Source: Deinococcus sp. Arct2-2 (GTDB lineage: Bacteria > Deinococcota > Deinococci > Deinococcales > Deinococcaceae). From it: a stretch of DNA of 64,000 bases. Both the position numbers and the translations under genes were made by a program. Positions 17,672 to 25,458 of this stretch are shown one piece after another (position 1 is the first letter of the stretch; the number at the start of each line of letters is the position of its first letter). The notes below the pieces were generated by a model. The model was given only the letters and a program-made list of their open reading frames with translations. It made no database searches and had not been told where the DNA came from. The DNA is taken from positions 1 through 64,000 of the forward strand of contig NZ_SSNW01000007.1 in assembly GCF_004801315.1 (NCBI RefSeq), written 5' to 3'.

Positions 17672-18454
17672 TCAGGGGTTCTTGAGGTAGAGCTCCATCG
17701 TGTTGCCGTAACGGTCGCCCTCGTCGTGGAACAGGGCGAGTACCCTGGGCGCGAAGGTCTTCTGATCCGCAGAGCTCAGCAGCAGCTGTTCCTTGATGCC
17801 GTTCAGGACGTGAGTGGCGCTCACAAAGTAACGCCCGATGGGCACGCCCAGGACGCCGGAGCCGTCGGTGAAGGGGCGGGTAAAGGGTGTGGTGCTGCCC
17901 AGCATATTGGGTCCGTCAGGCGTGAAGGTGAAGTCCAGGGTGTCGTAGTCGAGCTCCACAGCGGAATGCGCGACGGAGGTGTTCACTTTGCCCGAGGGCA
18001 GGTCGTCAGCACCGAGCGTGAAGTCCCGCACTGCGCCCTGCGCGCCGTCGAAGGGCATGTCGGTGTCCGGGCTGAGGCGCACCTCGTACATCTGTCCACC
18101 GAAGCTCAGACGCAGATACGCGCCCGCCGCCCAGGTGCCGGGCTGGTGCGCCAGGGCGATCCGGTAGCGGCCCTGGGCGTCGGTCTTGCCGAGCGCGTTC
18201 ATGTTGTAGTAGGCGGTGTGGTCGGCAAAGACCTCCACATCGGCGAGAGGCTCACCAGCCTCGGCTCTTACGGTGCCTGTCATGACGTATGGGGTGAGGG
18301 TGCCGGGCACAGGAAGTTGAGGGGAGGGCGGAATCGGAGCGGGCTGCCCTGTACTGGGCGGCGTGGGGGCGGGTTGGCCTGAGGTGGCACCTCCCCCGCA
18401 GGCGGAGAGGGTGGTGACGGTCAGGGCGAGCAGCAGCAGTTTCGCGTTCTTCAT
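17672..18454 (-). CDS. lipoprotein with carboxypeptidase-regulatory-like domain
   Basis: 260 residues. The lipobox LSAC gives Cys19, followed by a Gly/Pro-rich tether with two copies of a QPAP-PPSTG-like unit. The regulatory-like domain (YVMTGTVRAEAGEPLADVEV; DAQGRYRIALAHQPGTW) precedes the shared C-terminal half (FTPDGPNMLGS, VPIGRYFVSATHVLNGIKEQ). From the regulatory-like domain onward it is strikingly similar to the divergently transcribed protein at 18893-19897, indicating a duplication that kept only the promoter and the two C-terminal domains. Transcribed from the site at 18502-18535. Confidence 0.85.
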   Translation of the reverse strand: MKNAKLLLLALTVTTLSACGGGATSGQPAPTPPSTGQPAPIPPSPQLPVPGTLTPYVMTGTVRAEAGEPLADVEVFADHTAYYNMNALGKTDAQGRYRIALAHQPGTWAAGAYLRLSFGGQMYEVRLSPDTDMPFDGAQGAVRDFTLGADDLPSGKVNTSVAHSAVELDYDTLDFTFTPDGPNMLGSTTPFTRPFTDGSGVLGVPIGRYFVSATHVLNGIKEQLLLSSADQKTFAPRVLALFHDEGDRYGNTMELYLKNP

Positions 18455-18501
18455 GTCGTTCCTCCTGGGGCGGCTGTGGACGCGCCGCTTTCAGTGAGTG
18501 G

Positions 18502-18535
18502 AGCGTAGGAGCACGCAGATGATGGGCCGATGGTG
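18502..18535 (-). promoter_or_regulatory. SARP-type promoter, regulator-2 class
   Basis: On the minus strand CACCATC and CATCATC are separated by GGCC (18518-18535). A 10-bp spacer follows, then -10 TACGCT (18502-18507). The 18-bp operator is identical to the one at 18816 on the other strand. Confidence 0.9.
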
Positions 18536-18815
18536 CCGCTGAAAGACCTCCAAGGGCGGAGGCGACCGCCCCTACCTGCTGACCTGGGTTGAACCTACGT
18601 GCTCGCTGCTCCGTCTCTCCGGTGAGACAACCCGTCAATCGGGTTGGCCGGAAGTGTTCACCCTGGGAAGGCAGCTTCCCCCCGCTGTGGTGCAACGTCC
18701 TGGCTGTAGTTGCTCAAAACAAATGACCGCCCTCAATGGAACGCGGGGTCTCCTTAAGTGCGGAGGGAACCATCCTCGGCTTTCCGGGGGCCGCCGCTCG
18801 CTGCGTCCCCGGGGG

Positions 18816-18849
18816 CACCATCGGCCCATCATCCTGCCCCCCGCATCAT
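18816..18849 (+). promoter_or_regulatory. SARP-type promoter, regulator-2 class
   Basis: CACCATC and CATCATC are separated by GGCC (18816-18833). A 10-bp spacer follows, then a weak -10 CATCAT (18844-18849). It drives the genes at 18893 and probably 20005. The roughly 280 bp between this and the opposite site hold only a CAACCCG/CGGGTTG hairpin and no gene. Confidence 0.8.
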
Positions 18850-18892
18850 CCGGCCAGTCGAAGCGCACCAGCCTGTGCGAAAGGAATCCATC

Positions 18893-19897
18893 ATGACCCA
18901 CGTCCGACTGCTCGCCCTCACCCTTCTCGCCCTGCCCGCCGCCTCCGCCGCGCCCCTCGACCCCGTCAGCGGCTCCTGGAAAGGCCTGCTGAACGGCTTT
19001 GCCCCGCTGGAAGCGAGCCTGACCCTCAAAGGCAACAGGGTCACGGGCGTCACGCACTTCGCGAAGATGGACTTCCCGGTCACGGGCTCCTTCAACGCCC
19101 AGAAGAACCTCGTCACGTACACCTTCAAGTGGGTGGACGGCAAGACCGCCACGGTGAACCTCAAGCTGGGGGGCAACACCCTGAGCGGAACGTACCAAGT
19201 TCACACCAATTCCAAGGAAAACATTATGACCCTGACGCGGGTCTCCTCCACGGCGGCGAGCGCCCCCGGCAAGGCCGGACCTTACGTCATGACGGGCGTG
19301 GTGCGCGACGAGAAGGGCAAACCCCTGGCAGGTGTCGAGGTCTTCGCCGACCACACCGCCTTCTACAACATGAACGCGCTCGGCAAGACCGACGCCCAGG
19401 GCCGCTACCGCATCGCCTTGGCCCATCAACCCGGCACCTGGAATGCGGGCGCCTACCTGAGGGGGGAGGTAGGTAGGCAGCTGTTCGAGGTGCGCCTGTC
19501 GCCCGACGATGACACGCCTTTCGATGGATCCAAGGGCGCAGTGCGGAACTTCACCTATAAGGCCAGCGACGCTCCGGGCGGCAAGGTGTACACCTCCATC
19601 GCCCACAGCAACGTCGAACTCGATTACGACTCCCTGGAGTTCACCTTTACCCCTGACGGTCCGAACGCCACGGGCAGCACCAGGCCGTTCACACGAAAGT
19701 TCGTTGTTGGTTCCGGCGTTCAGAATGTGCCGCTGGGCCGCTACCGGGTCAGCGCCACACAGGTCTTGAACGGCGTCAGGCAGCAGCTTCTGCTGAGTTC
19801 GCGCCTCCAGAAAGAGGCCTCGACCAACGTGCGGGCTGCCTTCACCCACGACAGCCACTACGGCGAGACCCTCGAACTCTTCCTCAACAACCCCTGA
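18893..19897 (+). CDS. exported two-domain carboxypeptidase-regulatory-like protein
   Basis: 334 residues with a signal peptide ending near LPAASA. An extra N-terminal beta-rich domain (about 22-110; VSGSWKGLLNGFAPLEASL, GNTLSGTYQVH) resembles small lipocalin/META-like barrels, though the family was not certain. Then the regulatory-like domain (YVMTGVVRDEKGKPLAGVEV; DAQGRYRIALAHQPGTW) and the shared C-terminal half (FTPDGPNATGS, VPLGRYRVSATQVLNGVRQQ). The start is chosen for AAAGGAA at 7 nt and for the signal peptide. It probably forms an operon with 20005-20766 (107-bp gap, no other site of the same type). Confidence 0.85.
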   Translation: MTHVRLLALTLLALPAASAAPLDPVSGSWKGLLNGFAPLEASLTLKGNRVTGVTHFAKMDFPVTGSFNAQKNLVTYTFKWVDGKTATVNLKLGGNTLSGTYQVHTNSKENIMTLTRVSSTAASAPGKAGPYVMTGVVRDEKGKPLAGVEVFADHTAFYNMNALGKTDAQGRYRIALAHQPGTWNAGAYLRGEVGRQLFEVRLSPDDDTPFDGSKGAVRNFTYKASDAPGGKVYTSIAHSNVELDYDSLEFTFTPDGPNATGSTRPFTRKFVVGSGVQNVPLGRYRVSATQVLNGVRQQLLLSSRLQKEASTNVRAAFTHDSHYGETLELFLNNP

Positions 19898-20004
19898 GTA
19901 GTGGACGAGAGAGCTGGAGTGGGGAGCGCAGGATCTCGTTTTTCCGTCCCACGGAAAGCATCACCAGTTCCCTCTCCCGAAGTGATCCCAAAGGAGAACA
20001 ACCC

Positions 20005-20766
20005 ATGCGAACCCTGCCCCTTGCCGTTTCGCTCCTCGCGCCGCTCGCCCCCATCTCCCACACCCAGGCTGCCACCGCGCAGATCCAGCAGAGCCAGACG
20101 CGAGCGGTACCCGTCAAGGCGCGCCCTTTCCACATGGTCGGCGTGGTGACAAACTCCCTGGGCGTGCCTCTGAAAGGGGTGCGTGTCGGCGCGGACAACA
20201 CGGTCATCGACGGCTCCGAGGTCTGGACGACCACGGACGCGCAGGGCCGCTACGACCTTGACCTCTCGAAGATGCCAATCCTGAATTCGTGGACAGCCGT
20301 CGCTCACCTTGTGGTGAAGTACAACGGCGACCAGCGGACGCTGACTCCCGAACCCGACAATACGGCGGCCTTTCTAGGCAAGGATGGCGCGGTTCGGAAC
20401 TTCACCCTGAGGATCATGGGGAAGTCACCGGGGGGCGGCTACTACGGCGCGATGTTCTACGCGCAGCTTGGTCTGTCCGACGTTGGGGAGATGCCTGAAT
20501 ACGGTGACGTCGAGTTCATCCTGACCCCGCTCGGATCGCTCATTGACGGCTCGAAGGGCCAGCCCATCAAGCTTCGCCAATCTCAGCTTCCCTTCGAGGT
20601 GCCGCAGGGCCGCTACACCGTCACGGCGCGCTCGATCTCGAGCAAGGGGCCGATCTGGCTCGCGCCGCGCAAAGGTGACTATGGCCCCAGCGCCACCGTG
20701 GACATGATCTACTGGGCGGGCACAGGCGTGACGCTGGAAGTGTCGATGGTTCATCCCCGGCGGTGA
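20005..20766 (+). CDS. exported carboxypeptidase-regulatory-like domain protein
   Basis: 253 residues with a signal peptide (MRTLPLAVSLLAPLAPISHTQA). A regulatory-like domain follows (HMVGVVTNSLGVPLKGVRVG; DAQGRYDLDLS), then the shared C-terminal half (AVRNFTLRIMGKSPGGG, LTPLGSLIDGSKGQ, VPQGRYTVTARS). AAAGGAG lies 7 nt before the ATG. It has no promoter of its own that fits the SARP pattern, so it is likely co-transcribed with the gene at 18893. Confidence 0.85.
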   Translation: MRTLPLAVSLLAPLAPISHTQAATAQIQQSQTRAVPVKARPFHMVGVVTNSLGVPLKGVRVGADNTVIDGSEVWTTTDAQGRYDLDLSKMPILNSWTAVAHLVVKYNGDQRTLTPEPDNTAAFLGKDGAVRNFTLRIMGKSPGGGYYGAMFYAQLGLSDVGEMPEYGDVEFILTPLGSLIDGSKGQPIKLRQSQLPFEVPQGRYTVTARSISSKGPIWLAPRKGDYGPSATVDMIYWAGTGVTLEVSMVHPRR

Positions 20767-20809
20767 GCAGGGGGATGCGTCAACGTGTCCAGGCCAAGGA
20801 CGGGAAGAC

Positions 20810-21290
20810 TTGCGCAGAACGTTCGGCGTCGCCTGGGTGTTGCTGGGTCTCGTGGTGGGTGCGGTGCGGGTGCCCGTGTTGAGGAGCGTGACGAGCGAAT
20901 CTCATTGGGAAGGCGTGCAGGGCGTCGTTCTGTCCTCGGCGTTCGAGCGCAGCGTCTCCCAGGAGATCAACGCCAACGACAACCGAGATCGAGCGCTTTG
21001 GGCCTCGCGTCACGTACCGCTCTAGGGCCCTGGGCGTGACCCGAGTGACTCATGACTTCACGGTGTCCGGGGCTGCGTCCGTTGACGCGGCCTGGGCACG
21101 GGCACAGCAAGAGCGTGACAAGCCCAGCTCCCAAGTGACGGTGTACCACTCGCCCGACGGCACGCGCTCTGTCCTCCTGCCGAGTCTCTCCGCACGGGTC
21201 CGGGCGTGGCTCGTCCTGCCCGGCCTCGTGGCACTGATCGGTGCGGGACTCCTGTGCGAGGAGCGTCCTTCTCTTTGTCATCCCACCTGA
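20810..21290 (+). pseudogene. DUF3592-like membrane protein, frameshifted
   Basis: The frame from TTG at 20810 (one TM segment VAWVLLGLVVGAV, then WEGVQGVVLSS) and the frame ending at 21290 (VTHDFTVSG, then VYHSPDGTRSVLLPS, then a second TM LVLPGLVALIGAGLL) together give the order expected of DUF3592 proteins. They join only through a frame change near 20985-21010 (ERFGPRVTYRSRALG in the second frame). It is either a pseudogene or a sequencing error. It lies in the gap before regulator 2. Confidence 0.55.
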
Positions 21291-21397
21291 CCGGTCACGC
21301 GGCGACCTGAGCCTCCTCGTCCGCCTCCGCCAGGCCGCCGGAAAGACCTCGCCTCCCTGCTTCCGAACCCTGCGCTGACGGCCTGCATAGGAACCAT

Positions 21398-21432
21398 CGG
21401 TGCCGCACAAGGTGATGGGTGAACGGTGCCGC
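21398..21432 (+). promoter_or_regulatory. direct repeat and -10 before regulator 2
   Basis: CGGTGCCGC occurs at 21398-21406 and 21424-21432. Between them GTGATGG and GTGAACG lie in tandem. TATCTT at about 21438 ends 9 nt before the ATG at 21453. The heptamers differ from the target-gene classes, so control of this regulator is probably separate. Confidence 0.5.
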
Positions 21433-21452
21433 TCTGGTATCTTTAAAGAATC

Positions 21453-24400
21453 ATGAGCAGCGCGCCCTGGCACCTGGCGGCCTTCGGTAAACCGCGCCTT
21501 CTCGATCCGTCTGGGAGGGCGGTGCGCTGTGAGCAGCGGACGCTCGCCCTCCTGACCTACCTCGCCCTGGAGGGATCTACGTCACGCTCGCGGTTGGCGG
21601 GACTCCTCTGGCCGGACACACCCGAGGGGGGAGCGCGCAACAACCTCGTGCATCTGCTGCGCCGCGTGGCGAAAAGCCACCACCCCGACCTTCTTCATGC
21701 GGGGGAGGCGGTCGCACTCGGCACCGCCCTGAGCTCGGACGTGACGGCCTGGGGTGTCACGGGTTCGCCTCTGCCCGAGGCCGGCACCGTGCCGCCCGGC
21801 GTGCTGCTCGATGGCGTGGCCCTCGACGATCAACCCGACCTCGCGGAGTGGCTGCTGGCGTGGCGGGAGCGGCTCGACCTCGCGCGGGCCGAGCGGTTGA
21901 CGGGGGCCGCGAGCAGGGCAGAGGCCGAGGGCGACCTTCTTGGGGCCATCCGCCTGGCCCGCGACCTGATTGACCTTGATCCACTGTCGGAGGACGCCCA
22001 CCGCCGCCTGATGCGGCTGCTGTACCTGACTGGCGACCGCCCGGCGGCCTTGAAGGCCTACCACCGCTGCCGGGGCGTCCTGGAACGCGAGCTGGGAGTG
22101 GAGCCGATGCCTGAGACCCAGGATCTTGCCCGCCTGATCGACCGGGGCGCGGTTGAGGTGCCCCCAGTACCCTCGGCGCGCCGTATCCCGCTCTCGGTTC
22201 TGAGACCGCCTGTCTTGGTGGGACGGGCGGCGGCATGGGCGAGGATGGAAGAGGCGTGGGCGAACGGGCAGTCCATCCTGCTTGTCGGCCCTGCAGGCGC
22301 GGGCAAATCGCGGCTGATGCACGACTTCGTGGCGAGCAAGGGTCCGGCCTTTCGTCTGGAGGGACGGCCGGGCGACCGCGCCGCGCCCTTTTCGACGACC
22401 GCACGCATGTTGCGCCGGGTGCTGGACCTCCTGCCGCCGGGGTTCGAGCTGCCGGGGTGGGTCATGCCTGCCCTGGGGCCTCTGCTGCCTGAGACGCGGG
22501 CGGACCTGCGCGGCGGCCCTCGCGATCCGCGCATGATCGAGGCCATTCATGTCATGTCAGGCGTGGCCATCCAGGTTCTGGGCGCAGTGGTGAGCGTGTT
22601 TGAGGATCTGCACGAGGTCGACCTGGCCACCACCGACATGGGCATGGCGATGCTGGCGAGCCACTTCCCGCTGGGGCAGGCGGGCGGACTGCCGCATTTC
22701 GTCGGCACCTTCCGGGCCGAGGAACTGGATCCGGGCACACGCGCGGTGTTCGAGCGGTTCGTGGCTGCCGGACAGTCGGTCTGGATTGACCTCGCGCCGC
22801 TGCTGGACGCGGACGTGCAGGAACTGGTGGGAAGCCTCGACCTGCCCGGAATCGAGGGGCGCAGCGCGGAGCTTGCCCGCTTCACTGGGGGCAACCCGCT
22901 GTTCGTGCTGGAGACCGTCAAGCACATGCTTGAACAGGGGCCGCAGGGCGCGGTGGGGCCCCTCCCCGTGGCTGAGAAAGTGTCGGGCATCATCACGCGT
23001 CGCCTGGCTGGGCTCTCGACCTCCGCCCTGCACGCCGCGCGGGCCGCCGCCGTCTTGCAGAGCGATTTCGACCTTGAACGCGTGGCCGAGGTGCTGCGCG
23101 CGCCCTTGCTGGAGGTTGCCGCCGCCTGGGAGGAGCTGGAGGAGACTCAGATCGTGGTCGGCGAGCGCTTCAGCCACGATCTGATCGCCGAGACTCTGCG
23201 GGGGGAGACGCCTGAGGGCGTGCGCCGTCTGCTGCACCGCGCGGCAGCCCGCACGCTGACCGCGTTAGGCGAAGGTTCGCCCGCGCGCATCGCCGGGCAC
23301 TGGCTAGCCGGGGGCAACACGGCGCAGGCCGCTCCGTGGCTGATCCGGGCCGGACACGTGGCGTGGCGGGCCGCCCGACTGGAGGAAGCCCAACGCTTCT
23401 TCGTGCAGGCCGCCGAACTGCTGGCCCCCCACGACTCCGCCGCCGCCTTCGCCGCCCTGGCGCTGCGCGCCGAGGTGCTCGCCAACATGGACGATCCCCG
23501 GCACGGGGACGCCGTCCGGGCGTTACACATCCAAGCCGTCACGCCTATGGAGCGCGCCACCGCCCTCATGCAGGAATACCGCCTGCTCGAACGGACGTTC
23601 GACGTGGGCCGCATCGAGCCGATCGTTCAGGCGGGCCTGGCGGCCCTGCGCTCCGCCGAACCGGGTCAGGAAGCGTGGCTCGTGGAAGCGCAGCTCACCG
23701 AGGGGCTGGCGCTCGTGGCCTTTGTGCGGGGGCAGCACGAGGAGACGCTCGTTCATCTCGGGCGGCTGGCGGACCTTGGCGGGCGCACGGCGTCGCTGGA
23801 GTGGCAGGCCAAGGCGCAGGAGGGGTTGGGGCTGGCCCTGAGCGCCACCTCGCCGCGCGAGGCCCGCGCTCATCTGGAGCGGGCAGAGGCGCTGCACCTC
23901 CGCAGACAGGATTTCCTGCGGGCGGGGTCGAGCCTCGCCAAGCTAGCGCGCGTGCTGTGCGAACTCGGTGAGGTGGCGGCGGCCCGCGAGGTGGTGGCTC
24001 GGGGGGCCGCGCACCTGGGCCGCCTGGATGCCAACCACGGCGAGCGCATCGCGCTCCTGAACGCACAGATCATGGTCGCGCAGGCGTCCGGTGATCTCGA
24101 ACTCGCCCGTGCGTTGTACGATCAAGCTCAACGGGATCACGGTCCGGAACACAGCGCGCTGCTCGGCTATTTCCCGGTGCTCCACGCCAAAACGTTGCGC
24201 CTCGCCGGACAGCTGGAGGAGGCCCGCAGCGAGATCGCCCGCTCGCGTGATGGGCGGCCTTTCCCGGGCCACCTCAAGGCGGCGCGAAATTTGGAGGAGG
24301 CGACGATCTTGCTGGCCCTCGGACAGGGAACCGAGGCAGACCCTCACCTCGCCCAGGCTGAACGTGAGCTCCAGGCGGCCTCCAACGTCGCGTGGCAAGC

Positions 24401-24521
24401 TCGGCTCCACGACTTGCTGGCCGTGCGGCTCGGTTCAGACGCAGGCCGGGTTCACCAGGAGGCCGCACAGGTGCTGCGTGAACAGCACGGGTTGCCGGAA
24501 AACCATTGGAGTGCCCTGTGA
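21453..24521 (+). CDS. SARP/BTAD-type transcriptional regulator with ATPase and TPR (regulator 2)
   Basis: 1022 residues, cytoplasmic. Winged helix at 1-100 (LALLTYLALEG, LLWPDTPEGGARNNLVHLLRR) and BTAD at about 100-235 (DLIDLDPLSEDAHRRLMRLL). STAND-like ATPase with Walker A GPAGAGKS at 279-286, Walker-B-like VVSVFEDLHE, and a GGNPLFVLET motif. The C-terminal 400 residues are TPR-like helical pairs (Ala/Leu/Glu-rich). This order is that of large SARP regulators that couple ATP-dependent oligomerisation to promoter binding. The ATP-binding domain and TPR would sense the signal, which is not known. It lies at the right end of a cluster of eight promoters of the CATCATC class. Confidence 0.9.
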   Translation: MSSAPWHLAAFGKPRLLDPSGRAVRCEQRTLALLTYLALEGSTSRSRLAGLLWPDTPEGGARNNLVHLLRRVAKSHHPDLLHAGEAVALGTALSSDVTAWGVTGSPLPEAGTVPPGVLLDGVALDDQPDLAEWLLAWRERLDLARAERLTGAASRAEAEGDLLGAIRLARDLIDLDPLSEDAHRRLMRLLYLTGDRPAALKAYHRCRGVLERELGVEPMPETQDLARLIDRGAVEVPPVPSARRIPLSVLRPPVLVGRAAAWARMEEAWANGQSILLVGPAGAGKSRLMHDFVASKGPAFRLEGRPGDRAAPFSTTARMLRRVLDLLPPGFELPGWVMPALGPLLPETRADLRGGPRDPRMIEAIHVMSGVAIQVLGAVVSVFEDLHEVDLATTDMGMAMLASHFPLGQAGGLPHFVGTFRAEELDPGTRAVFERFVAAGQSVWIDLAPLLDADVQELVGSLDLPGIEGRSAELARFTGGNPLFVLETVKHMLEQGPQGAVGPLPVAEKVSGIITRRLAGLSTSALHAARAAAVLQSDFDLERVAEVLRAPLLEVAAAWEELEETQIVVGERFSHDLIAETLRGETPEGVRRLLHRAAARTLTALGEGSPARIAGHWLAGGNTAQAAPWLIRAGHVAWRAARLEEAQRFFVQAAELLAPHDSAAAFAALALRAEVLANMDDPRHGDAVRALHIQAVTPMERATALMQEYRLLERTFDVGRIEPIVQAGLAALRSAEPGQEAWLVEAQLTEGLALVAFVRGQHEETLVHLGRLADLGGRTASLEWQAKAQEGLGLALSATSPREARAHLERAEALHLRRQDFLRAGSSLAKLARVLCELGEVAAAREVVARGAAHLGRLDANHGERIALLNAQIMVAQASGDLELARALYDQAQRDHGPEHSALLGYFPVLHAKTLRLAGQLEEARSEIARSRDGRPFPGHLKAARNLEEATILLALGQGTEADPHLAQAERELQAASNVAWQARLHDLLAVRLGSDAGRVHQEAAQVLREQHGLPENHWSAL

Positions 24522-25078
24522 CCATCCTGTGGAGGCTCAGAACCCTGGCGGCGCTCACTTCCGCCCGGTGGTCACCCACAGGGACCTGATCGTCTGTACC
24601 TCAGCGTAGACCCTACCTCCAGCAGCAGCGGGCATTTCCTCTGGCTGCATTGCGCTAGGGAGCGTAACGTCTACGCCGGGCCTCACAGGTGCAAAAGGTT
24701 GTGCTGCTTTAACCTAGCCGGGAGGGACTTGCCACTCATGAACGACGACAAATCCCACCTCTGTTTTCCGGCGTGCATCATTGGGCACGCGACAGGGCGT
24801 GCCTCCTCGTCCCATGAAGCGACCGGGGCGTCCAGCAATGGGTGTGTTGCCTTTCCCAGCCCTCCAACAGAGGGTGGGGGTGACCTGAGGACGAGGCCAT
24901 CCCCGCCGCAACTGCAACCTGCGTTTGGAACGCTTTTTAATTGTGCTTCCTAGAGAACGGGCGACCATGAGGGCGCCTGTCCGCTTCGTTCGGTCCAGAT
25001 GCAACCGCTGGTCCCGGCGTGATGGTGGAAGTCCAAGCCCCGAGGCTCAAGCATCCTGTGTGTGTTTTCGCCGCTTAA
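24522..25078. other. intergenic region with R1 repeat, no gene
   Basis: No gene supported. It contains R1 copy B and an IS6-terminus-like GGTTGTGCTGC at about 24695. The remaining sequence gives only short broken frames. Confidence 0.5.
24843..24937 (+). repeat. dispersed palindromic repeat R1, copy B
   Basis: Begins TGTGTTGCCT and contains GGGGGTGACCTGA/AGGCCATCCCCGCCG. It ends TTTGGAACGCTTTT, in the same order and spacing as copies A and C. Confidence 0.65.
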
Positions 25079-25245
25079 TAGTTGTGCTGCCTCTATTGGG
25101 GCTGCGATGGCTTCACCCGCCGTGACCGGCCCCCAACCCTACCGCCACCGCGTCCCAATGACCATCGTCCAGCACGCGACCTGGCTCGACCACCGTTTCC
25201 CGCTCAGCGATCGGGATCTGCAGGAATTCCTGCATCAGTGCGGCC
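25079..25245 (+). pseudogene. IS6-family transposase remnant (N-terminal)
   Basis: A terminus-like GTTGTGCTGCCT at about 25081 is followed by ATG at 25107. The reading MASPAVTGPQPYRHRVPMTI, then VQHATWLDHRFPLSDRDLQE, matches the N-terminal HTH of IS6 transposases (compare the element at 10335). The similarity stops near 25240 and the catalytic domain is gone. Confidence 0.7.
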
Positions 25246-25418
25246 CAACAGGTCGGGGACGGGAGTCTCGGCGAATGCAGTATCAAGCCTAGTGGACTCT
25301 GTGCGGAAGACCGGCACCAGCCGGAACCCCGCCAAGGTTCCAGCTGGTGGCGGGGTGACCACAGGGCCGCGGCAGCCATCTGAAGCAGATTGCCAAAAGC
25401 CGATGGCCTCTTCACTAC

Positions 25419-25452
25419 AGTCACTGGTCAGTCACGCACGGTCTCCTACAGT
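25419..25452 (+). promoter_or_regulatory. SARP-type promoter, regulator-3 class, leaderless
   Basis: AGTCACT and AGTCACG are separated by GGTC (25419-25436). A 10-bp spacer follows, then -10 TACAGT (25447-25452). The ATG at 25459 begins 6 nt later. The two heptamers agree at six of seven positions. Confidence 0.9.
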
Positions 25453-25458
25453 CAGATC

